Of a stretch of 64,000 nt of DNA, positions 47,890 to 55,829 are shown in pieces. A program made the position numbers and the translations under genes. The notes below the pieces were generated by a model that was not told the origin of the DNA, did not search any database, and saw nothing but the letters and a program-made list of their open reading frames with translations. The stretch's first letter is position 1; the number at the start of each line of letters is the position of its first letter. Source of the DNA: Bacillota bacterium (GTDB lineage Bacteria; Bacillota; Clostridia; Christensenellales; UMGS416); assembly GCA_016281935.1 (NCBI GenBank), contig JAEEJN010000089.1, positions 62,001-126,000 of the forward strand, given 5' to 3'.

Positions 47890-48572
47890 TTGCTTTCAAC
47901 CTCCTCTTTTTTGCTGTCGCAGGCCAGGGAACATCCAGCACAGTTACCGTCGCATTCCTGTTCGACCAGCTGACGCTGTCTCGTTTTGATGCCTATGGCA
48001 TTCATGATGATGATGAAGAAAGCGATGACCAGGAAGGCTCCCGGAGGCTGCACGAAAATGCCGATCGGATCCATGGACTTGGGAAGGATCTGATAACCGA
48101 ATGCGGTTCCGTTTCCGAGAACCTCTCTGAAAAGACCGGCCAGAGTCAGGGCAATCGTGAATCCAAGGCCCATACCAAGGCCGTCCATTACGGAGAGCAC
48201 AGGCGTATGCTTGTTCGCATAGGCTTCCGCACGGCCGAGAATAATGCAGTTGACTACGATCAGCGGGATATAGATGCCAAGCGCTTCATAGACCGAAGGA
48301 AGATACGCTTCCATAAGGAGTTCAGTCACCGTGACCAGAGATGCGACGATCACGATGTAACTGGGGAGACGCACCTGATCGGGGATCACTTTGCGCAGCC
48401 AGGAGATCACCAGGTTGGAAAGAATCAGTACGGCTGTTGTGGAAAGCCCCATGCCGATACCATTGATGGCTCTGGTAGAAACAGCTAGCGTCGGGCACAT
48501 ACCGAGCATGAGGACCAAGGTGGGGTTTTCCTTGATCAGACCGTTATACAGACGTTCAATGTATTTGTTCAT
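47886..48572 (-). CDS. rnfE: Rnf complex subunit E
   Basis: LYNGLIKENPTLVLMLGMCPTLAVSTRAINGIGMGLSTTAVL. Confidence 0.96.
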   Translation of the reverse strand: MNKYIERLYNGLIKENPTLVLMLGMCPTLAVSTRAINGIGMGLSTTAVLILSNLVISWLRKVIPDQVRLPSYIVIVASLVTVTELLMEAYLPSVYEALGIYIPLIVVNCIILGRAEAYANKHTPVLSVMDGLGMGLGFTIALTLAGLFREVLGNGTAFGYQILPKSMDPIGIFVQPPGAFLVIAFFIIIMNAIGIKTRQRQLVEQECDGNCAGCSLACDSKKEEVESK

Positions 48573-48573
48573 C

Positions 48574-50139
48574 TTATGCCCCCTTGATCATGCTGTGGAA
48601 GAAGTCCAGAGCGGCATTCACTGCGTTCACGATCGCTTTGGAGGAGATGGTGGCGCCGGAGATTCCGTCGATTTCATTGTCCTTCGAACTTCCGCCATCC
48701 TTCAGAAGCTTCAGGAAAGCCGCGCTGCGTCCGTTGAACTGATCCTTGAAAAGGGGTTCGGCCGCAAGAGAACCTTTTCCGGGCGTTTCATGCAGTTCCG
48801 TAAAGGAGATGGAATTGATCGTACCGTCAGATGTAAGACCCACGGAAAGACCGATGTTGCCGTCATAGCCTTCAGCTGATGTGACGGCAATCGCATAACC
48901 GGCGGTATTGCCAGAATCATCTAGCCCCCGTACGACTTCATTGATCGTGACGCGGCCAAAATCATTCCCGTAAATCTGCCCTTTGATCTCCTGAGCTTCA
49001 GGAACGGCTTCAAACGTGACGGCACCGGGAACGACTTCCTGATATGCGGCCCAGGCGGCTTTTTCCTTCTGCTCGTCGATCGTATCTTTCGTCATGGAGA
49101 ATACTCCGCTCAGGGCGACGCCTGCGATCAGTGCGATCAGCGTGAGAGCGACCACAGGCTTGGGAATGCGCTGAAGGAAAGGCTTGGCCGGTTCGCCGGA
49201 AAGCTTCGCCAGAGCACTGCGCCGGAAGGCGTAGGGCTTGGAGATGATATAAGTATCGATCAGCGGAACGAAAAGGTTCGCGATGATGATGGAATAGGAG
49301 AACGAGTCCGCGGAAGATCCGTAGATACGGAACAGAGCTCCGAGAACACCGATCAGGACTCCGTAGACTGTCTGTCCGAGACGGCTGACAGGCGACGTCA
49401 CATAGTCGGTTGCCATGAAGAACGCGCCGAGAACGACTCCGCCGCCGCACAGATGAGCGGCAAGGAATGCGGGATCGAACCCCTGTCCTCCGAAGATCCC
49501 CATGATCAGCGTGAAGGCGATGAGAACGGAGAAGCAGATTTGTCCATGGATGATGTCCATCGACCAGAGGAAAAGCCCTCCGATGAGAAGCGCAAGGATG
49601 GAAGAACCGATGATGCCGTTGGAAGTCCCAAGGAACATCTCCGTGACGTTGACGGCACGGCCGGCCAGAAGTTCCGCCGTGGGTGTGGCTGCTGATACAC
49701 CGTCTACCGTAAACCGCGTCATGGCTCCGGAGAAGGAGATGAGCAGGAAGCAGCGCGCAGCCAGGGCCGGGTTCACAAAGTTCTTGCCCAGTCCGCCGAA
49801 GGCGCACTTGACGACGAGTATCGCAAAAACGGAACCGAGGATCGGACAATACAGCGGAGTATCGGGAGAGAGGGTGAGGGCCAGCATAAGACCTGTGACC
49901 AATGCGCTTCCGTCTTTCCACGTGTCCGGTTTGTGACAGAGTTTGTCAAACACGAATTCCGTGGCGACAGCTGTCAGTACGGATGCGAGTATCACCCAAA
50001 GCGCTTTGAGCCCATAGACACAAACGCCGACTGCTGCAGCGGGAACGAGAGACAGGAAGACCACGTGCATGATGTACCGCGTGGTCCAACGATCTCTGAC
50101 GTGCGGACCGGAGGAAAGATTCAATGTCATATTCATCAT
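48574..50139 (-). CDS. RnfD-RnfG fusion protein (Rnf complex subunits D and G)
   Basis: N-terminal RnfD with flavinylation-type TDYVTSP (49390-49407); C-terminal RnfG with FMN-binding DGISGATISSKAIVNAV (SGAT at 48649-48660), in one continuous 521-aa frame. Confidence 0.9.
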   Translation of the reverse strand: MMNMTLNLSSGPHVRDRWTTRYIMHVVFLSLVPAAAVGVCVYGLKALWVILASVLTAVATEFVFDKLCHKPDTWKDGSALVTGLMLALTLSPDTPLYCPILGSVFAILVVKCAFGGLGKNFVNPALAARCFLLISFSGAMTRFTVDGVSAATPTAELLAGRAVNVTEMFLGTSNGIIGSSILALLIGGLFLWSMDIIHGQICFSVLIAFTLIMGIFGGQGFDPAFLAAHLCGGGVVLGAFFMATDYVTSPVSRLGQTVYGVLIGVLGALFRIYGSSADSFSYSIIIANLFVPLIDTYIISKPYAFRRSALAKLSGEPAKPFLQRIPKPVVALTLIALIAGVALSGVFSMTKDTIDEQKEKAAWAAYQEVVPGAVTFEAVPEAQEIKGQIYGNDFGRVTINEVVRGLDDSGNTAGYAIAVTSAEGYDGNIGLSVGLTSDGTINSISFTELHETPGKGSLAAEPLFKDQFNGRSAAFLKLLKDGGSSKDNEIDGISGATISSKAIVNAVNAALDFFHSMIKGA

Positions 50140-51491
50140 TTGCCTCCCGCCTGCGCCACCGCGGCGCGTTTGATTGCTGTGATCTCTGCTTTTGCCTGCT
50201 TAAAGGTCTGTGTCAGGGGACGTTTGGCCGGGCAGATATAGGTGCATGAACCGCAGGCTACACATTCAAGACCGTAGAGCTTTTTTTCATAACGCTCGTA
50301 GTCTTTGGCTTCCGCCGCTTCCGCCAGAAGCTGAGGAAGCAGCCCGGCGGGACAAACCGTAGTGCAGCGTCCGCAGTGCAGGCATGCTGTCATCTGAGCC
50401 TGAGCCTTTTCGGCGGGATCGCTTCCCAGGAGCGTGATGCCGTTGGTCGTCTTTTGAACATTGACCTTGAGACTGCCGACAGCAAAGCCCATCATGGGAC
50501 CGCCGGAGAGGGCTTTCTTCAGATCCACATTATCCTTAAGACCGCCACAGGCCTCAACAAGTTCTTCAAATGAAGTACCGTCCCGGACTATAAAATTGCC
50601 GGGTTTCTTCACGGCGTCGCCGCTGACAGTCAGGACATGACGGAACAGGGGTTCGTTGTGAGCGACTGCGCGTTCGATCGCATAGAGTGTGCCAACGTTG
50701 TCCACGATGCAGCCGACATCTGCAGGCAGCTTGGCTACCGGATAGTCGACGCCTGCAATCACGGTGATAAGATTATGCTCACCGCCCTGAGGATATTTGG
50801 TGCGGAGCACGACAACGTCGATCTTGTCCTCTCCAGCGCAGGCCGATTTCATGGCAGTAATGGCTTCGGGCTTGTTGTCTTCGATGCCGATATAACCGCG
50901 TGCATTGGGGAACAGACGGAGGACCAGTTTGATGCCGTCCACGATTGCTTTGGGTTCTTCCCGCATGAGCTGATCATTGCAGGTCAGATAAGGTTCGCAC
51001 TCGGCTCCGTTTGCGATGACATAGCGGATCGCCTCGGGATCACGGGGCTTCAGTTTGACATGGGTGGGGAAACCTGCGCCGCCCAGACCGACGATTCCTG
51101 CAGCCTGGATGCGGTTCAGGATCTCATCGTTGGACAGAGAAGATGCGTCTTCTTCCTGTCCGAGCCCTTCGATGGGGGTGAACAGTCCGTCGTTGTCTAC
51201 GACGATGCATTCGGCCATCGCCCCTGAGATGATCCGCCGCTTTTCAACGGCTTTGACTGTTCCCGAACAGGAACAGATGATGTTGGCAGAAACAAACCCG
51301 TCTGCCTGAGCTATGATCTGACCGACCTGTACTGCGTCGCCCTTTTTGACGATCGCCTTGGCAGGTTTTCCGATATGCTGGGCTACAGGGAATACCATTT
51401 CGCCCTTGGGATCGAAGCTGCGCAGCGGTACTTCCCTGGCCAGACGCTTCTGGTCGTTGGGATGAACCCCGCCGCGGAACGTGTCGCGCAT
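50136..51491 (-). CDS. rnfC: Rnf complex subunit C
   Basis: VGLGGAGFPTHVKL, GAECEPYLTCNDQLM, two 4Fe-4S motifs CLHCGRCTTVCP and CVACGSCTYICP. Confidence 0.96.
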   Translation of the reverse strand: MRDTFRGGVHPNDQKRLAREVPLRSFDPKGEMVFPVAQHIGKPAKAIVKKGDAVQVGQIIAQADGFVSANIICSCSGTVKAVEKRRIISGAMAECIVVDNDGLFTPIEGLGQEEDASSLSNDEILNRIQAAGIVGLGGAGFPTHVKLKPRDPEAIRYVIANGAECEPYLTCNDQLMREEPKAIVDGIKLVLRLFPNARGYIGIEDNKPEAITAMKSACAGEDKIDVVVLRTKYPQGGEHNLITVIAGVDYPVAKLPADVGCIVDNVGTLYAIERAVAHNEPLFRHVLTVSGDAVKKPGNFIVRDGTSFEELVEACGGLKDNVDLKKALSGGPMMGFAVGSLKVNVQKTTNGITLLGSDPAEKAQAQMTACLHCGRCTTVCPAGLLPQLLAEAAEAKDYERYEKKLYGLECVACGSCTYICPAKRPLTQTFKQAKAEITAIKRAAVAQAGGK

Positions 51492-51791
51492 AAAGACCTC
51501 GCCTCCTCCGGTTATTACAACGTGTTTTCGTTTTCATATCAAGCGGTTTGATCCGTGGGCAGAGACCGTTTATATATAAAAACTCATCCTACTGATCGTA
51601 TCATGTTATGGCGTTTTTGTAAACCTAGAATCCCCGAAAAAGCATGGATTTCAGATCACAAAAAACGACGGTTCCATCATCTGTCCAGACAAGACCGGAA
51701 CACCGAATCCGGGCACGTACACTGCTGGACGGCCCAGCTGTCTTTTGCTATAATGGACAAGAATCGGATGATTGGAGAAAGGAGAATCGAC

Positions 51792-52079
51792 ATGATCCGA
51801 CACATCGTGCTGTTTAAGATCAAAGAAGAATACAAACAGGAGATCCCGCAGCTTGTCCGTAACTTTGAAGGTATGAAAGGCCGGATAGAAGGGCTAATCG
51901 ATCTGGAAGCGGGTCAGGATATCCTTCACAGTGAACGATCCTATGACCTTGCGCTCATCACTCTGTTCAGGGACCGCGAATCTTTCGATGCATATCAGAC
52001 TCACCCTGTCCATATGCCCGTGAAAAAGAGAATGCATGAGGTCCGCAGCGGTTCAGTCGCCTGCGATTTTGAGATCTGA
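51792..52079 (+). CDS. Dabb-family (stress-responsive alpha/beta barrel) protein
   Basis: MIRHIVLFKIKEE...YDLALITLFRDRESFDAYQTHPVH; ATG 51792 after gaaaggag. Confidence 0.88.
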   Translation: MIRHIVLFKIKEEYKQEIPQLVRNFEGMKGRIEGLIDLEAGQDILHSERSYDLALITLFRDRESFDAYQTHPVHMPVKKRMHEVRSGSVACDFEI

Positions 52080-52133
52080 AGCCGAAAATGAACGATCCTG
52101 TATGGAAAAGACAGGATCCCATATCTGAAAATG

Positions 52134-52224
52134 AAAACGGTGCGCTTTTCCGGCTGCACCGTTTTGCTGTATTTCCGCTGCAAGATCAAAAAACCGGTCC
52201 GAGAAACCCGGACCGGTTTTGCGG
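52134..52224. terminator. Two terminator-like hairpins between convergent genes
   Basis: AAAACGGTGC...GCACCGTTTT and AAAACCGGTCCG...CGGACCGGTTTT. Confidence 0.75.
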
Positions 52225-52272
52225 TATTCATGACCCTATTCGGATCACTTGCCATATACTTTGGAAAATATG

Positions 52273-53289
52273 TTATTTCTGAGCTTCTTCAACTGCCACG
52301 GCCACAGCCACAGTCGCGCCGACCATGGGGTTGTTGCCCATGCCCAGGAAGCCCATCATCTCAACATGCGCAGGCACGGAGGAAGAGCCGGCAAACTGAG
52401 CATCGGAATGCATGCGGCCCATGGTGTCGGTCATGCCGTAGGAAGCGGGGCCGGCGGCCATGTTGTCGGGATGCAGAGTACGGCCGGTGCCGCCGCCGGA
52501 AGCAACGGAGAAATACTTCTTGCCGGCTTCCCAGCGCTCTTTCTTATAGGTTCCGGCAACGGGATGCTGGAAGCGGGTGGGGTTGGTAGAGTTGCCGGTG
52601 ATGGAAACATCAGCGTTTTCATGCCACATGATGGCTACACCTTCACGGACATCATCCGCACCGTAGCAGCGGACCTTGGCACGGTCACCGGTGGAATAGG
52701 GGGTCTCATTCACGATGGTCAGAGCATGATCTTCCTTCACGTCAGCGGAAAGATAATCATACTTGGTCTGCACATAGGTGAAACCGTTGATGCGGCTGAT
52801 GATCATGGCCGCATCCTTGCCCAGGCCGTTCAGGATGACGCGAAGGGGCTTGGTGCGTACTTTGTTGGCGTTCAGAGCGATCTTGATGGCGCCTTCCGCA
52901 GCAGCGAAGGACTCATGACCGGCGAGGAACGCGAAACACTCGGTATCCTCTTCCAGAAGACGGGCACCGAGATTGCCGTGTCCGATGCCGACCTGACGCT
53001 GGTCTGCTACGGAACCGGGAATGCAGAAGGCCTGCAGGCCGATGCCGATCATACGGGCAGCTTCAGCAGCAGTCTTGACGCCTTCCTTCAGGGCGATGGC
53101 GGCACCGAGTTCATAAGCCCATTTCGCGTTTTCGAAGCAGATGGGCTGAGTGCTTTCTACGATCTTATAGGCGTCTACGCCTTTGGAGTTGTTGAAGGCT
53201 TTGACTTCGTCAAAATCCTTAAAGCCATATTTGTCCAGGATCGGCTGGATCTGGGGCATACGACCGTCATAATTCTCAAACAGAGCCAT
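52273..53289 (-). CDS. GGGtGRT protein family
   Basis: Contains SVASGGGTGRTLHPDNMAAGPASYGMTDTMGRMHSDAQ and C-terminal GMGNNPMVGATVAVAVAVEEAQK. Confidence 0.9.
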   Translation of the reverse strand: MALFENYDGRMPQIQPILDKYGFKDFDEVKAFNNSKGVDAYKIVESTQPICFENAKWAYELGAAIALKEGVKTAAEAARMIGIGLQAFCIPGSVADQRQVGIGHGNLGARLLEEDTECFAFLAGHESFAAAEGAIKIALNANKVRTKPLRVILNGLGKDAAMIISRINGFTYVQTKYDYLSADVKEDHALTIVNETPYSTGDRAKVRCYGADDVREGVAIMWHENADVSITGNSTNPTRFQHPVAGTYKKERWEAGKKYFSVASGGGTGRTLHPDNMAAGPASYGMTDTMGRMHSDAQFAGSSSVPAHVEMMGFLGMGNNPMVGATVAVAVAVEEAQK

Positions 53290-53306
53290 AATTGCGCACC
53301 TCCTGT

Positions 53307-54008
53307 TTACTCTTTGCGCGGATCAATCCATTTGACCGCGCCGTCCTCGGCTTTGAAGCGACCGTAGGTGCCGATGTTCTCTTCATAGGCTTCATTGGGG
53401 GATTTGCCCGCTTTGATGGCATCCATCATCTTGCCCAGGGAAAGGAACTGATAGCCGCAGACCTGATCGTCCTTGTCCAGAGCGATCTTGGTCACGTAGC
53501 CTTCCGTCATTTCCAGGAAGCGGACACCCTTGGCCTTGGTTCCGTACATGGTACCGACCATGGAACGGAGGCCCTTGCCCAGATCTTCCAGACCGGCGCC
53601 GATGCGCAGGCCGTCATCAGAGAAGGCAGACTGGGTGCGGCCATAGACGATCTGCAGGAACAGTTCGCGCATGGCGGTGTTGATGGCGTCGCATACGAGG
53701 TCAGTGTTCAGAGCTTCCAGGATGGTTTTGCCGGGAAGGATCTCAGCGGCCATGGCAGCGGAGTGGGTCATGCCGGAGCAGCCGATCGTTTCCACCAGTG
53801 CTTCCTCGATCACACCGTTTTTCACGTTCAGGCTGAGTTTGCAGGTGCCCTGCTGGGGAGCACACCAGCCAATGCCGTGCGTGTAGCCGGAAATGTCGCT
53901 GATCTCTTTGGCCTGGATCCATTTTCCCTCTTCAGGGATGGGAGCGGGGCCATGGTTCGGGCCTTTGGCCACGCATACCATTTCCTCAACTTCGCGGGAA
54001 TATTGCAT
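53307..54008 (-). CDS. NifU/TSCPD-like iron-sulfur cluster assembly scaffold-type protein
   Basis: ETIGCSGMTHSAAMAAEILPGKTILEALNTDLVCDAI, with CAPQQGTCKL; partner of the GGGtGRT gene. Confidence 0.82.
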   Translation of the reverse strand: MQYSREVEEMVCVAKGPNHGPAPIPEEGKWIQAKEISDISGYTHGIGWCAPQQGTCKLSLNVKNGVIEEALVETIGCSGMTHSAAMAAEILPGKTILEALNTDLVCDAINTAMRELFLQIVYGRTQSAFSDDGLRIGAGLEDLGKGLRSMVGTMYGTKAKGVRFLEMTEGYVTKIALDKDDQVCGYQFLSLGKMMDAIKAGKSPNEAYEENIGTYGRFKAEDGAVKWIDPRKE

Positions 54009-54294
54009 AATGCCTACCTCCTTATAGCGATTACGCTAGAATGTAAGTGTTTGAAATGGAGTCTTCAGACAGCTTGCTGAAGACATACCATCTAAGTTAT
54101 TCTATCATGTATATCTGGGCATTTCAATGCACGGAACAGAGAATTTTCAGTTTGAAAAATGGAAGGGAGGCAGAGCACTCTGCTGCATAGGCTGAGGATT
54201 GCCATACGGGCATTGCCTGTCTGTGAAATGGCTGACAAATGGTGTCAGCCGTGCTAGAATGAATCACTGCAGAAAGGTCAAGGAGGTGGATCAT

Positions 54295-54750
54295 ATGAAT
54301 CACCCGGAGACAGCCAGAGCCCTGTTCCTGAAAGGTTATAACTGTGCTCAGGCGGTTTTTTGCGCTTTTACTGATGTTACCGGACTGAGCAGGGACGAAT
54401 CTGCGAGGATCGCTTCCTCTTTCGGCGGCGGGTTCGGGAGACTCCGGGAAGTTTGCGGTACGATGAGCGCTGCCGTGCTTATCCTCGGATACGCACGGGG
54501 TTACTCCGATCCGAATGACCGGAATGCAAAGATCCGTCACTACAAGCTCGTACAGGAGTATGCCAGACGATTCCGCGAAGCCAACGGTGCTTTGCTGTGC
54601 AGGGACCTTCTGAAAGACGTGGAGACGAAGGAGGGGCCTGAACCGGAGGAACGGACTCAGGAGTACTATGCACGCAGGCCATGCCCTATGATTGCATATC
54701 GGGCTGCCGATATTCTGGATCGTATGCTTAAGGAATCCGCAGAAGAGTAG
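54295..54750 (+). CDS. C_GCAxxG_C_C family redox protein
   Basis: GYNCAQAVFCAF...SSFGGGFGRLREVCGTMSAAVLILG...CRDLL...RPCPMI. Confidence 0.88.
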   Translation: MNHPETARALFLKGYNCAQAVFCAFTDVTGLSRDESARIASSFGGGFGRLREVCGTMSAAVLILGYARGYSDPNDRNAKIRHYKLVQEYARRFREANGALLCRDLLKDVETKEGPEPEERTQEYYARRPCPMIAYRAADILDRMLKESAEE

Positions 54751-54770
54751 GTGCGATGCGGATTGTATAA

Positions 54771-54812
54771 AACAGGCGCTGCCGGTTTCGTTCGGCAGCG
54801 CCTGTTGTTTTC
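54771..54812. terminator. Bidirectional terminator
   Basis: aacaggcgctgccg...cggcagcgcctgtt flanked by A/T runs. Confidence 0.85.
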
Positions 54813-54815
54813 AGG

Positions 54816-55766
54816 TCAGAATCCCGCCTCGTGGATCGCTTTGACCAGATTCCTTCCATATGTCTCGCATCCGAGCGTATTGGGATGCAGACCGTCCAGA
54901 TAATACTCGTTTCTGTGCGGAACCAAACGGAAACCATCGACTACGTGAATCTGTGGATACTCCGATACGATTTTGAGCAGTTCTTCTGTAAACGCAACCA
55001 TACGGGCCTGTTCTTCGGCAGTTCCATCACGCCAGATAGGCGTGATGCACAGAATCGGTATCCTGCTTCCGTAGATTTCGGTAAGTTTTCTGTAGAATAC
55101 CCGGATCGGAGATATATCTTCATTCCTGTATTGGTTAGTACCCAGAGCAACGATGATTTTTTGGGGGTGGTATCCGGGCATTTCCATGATAGAACCCGGA
55201 TCATACACGTATCCGCCGATTCCCTGGTTCAGGACTTCCCATCCCAGTTCGCGCTGCGCGACGCTTACGTAAGTCTCGGCCGAACGAAGGGGACCGTATC
55301 CCTGGGTAATAGAATCACCCAGCCAAAGAACGGGGATTCCAGGCTCCGCGGGTTGAATCTCTTTGTCCGTTTCCGCTTCGCGGATGAGAACAGTGGCATC
55401 AGCAGGAAGATAGAATGTGATCCGTTTGCGACCTTTGGGGAGAGAAAACGTGAGCCGGCCGCACTTCTCCAGATCCCTGACATATCTTATATCTGTGATC
55501 AGACCGTCGACTGCGAGTTCAAATGAATCCTGAGAACCTTCCCAGATGATACGGTAATCCAGTGAGAAGCATGTGCTTTCCGTGAAAAACTCCAGCGTTT
55601 TGGCTGTGGAAGCCATGCAGCGGTCATAGAAGAATTCACGAAGCACTTTGAAGTAGTCCATTTGAGGCTTTGTATACTGGAAGGAAGCGAGCCAGCCTTC
55701 CTCCTTTTCCTCAAAGGAATATGCTCCGCGGTATACGGCTTTCAGCTGATCGAGCGTCCATTTCAT
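54816..55766 (-). CDS. SGNH/GDSL-type hydrolase with N-terminal accessory domain
   Basis: VLWLGDSITQGYG, VALGTNQYR, catalytic DGLHPN. Confidence 0.88.
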   Translation of the reverse strand: MKWTLDQLKAVYRGAYSFEEKEEGWLASFQYTKPQMDYFKVLREFFYDRCMASTAKTLEFFTESTCFSLDYRIIWEGSQDSFELAVDGLITDIRYVRDLEKCGRLTFSLPKGRKRITFYLPADATVLIREAETDKEIQPAEPGIPVLWLGDSITQGYGPLRSAETYVSVAQRELGWEVLNQGIGGYVYDPGSIMEMPGYHPQKIIVALGTNQYRNEDISPIRVFYRKLTEIYGSRIPILCITPIWRDGTAEEQARMVAFTEELLKIVSEYPQIHVVDGFRLVPHRNEYYLDGLHPNTLGCETYGRNLVKAIHEAGF

Positions 55767-55829
55767 GGGAACATGTCCTTTCGTCTGTCGAGTCAGATAA
55801 ATCGGCGAGAATCTGAATCCTTATCTGCA

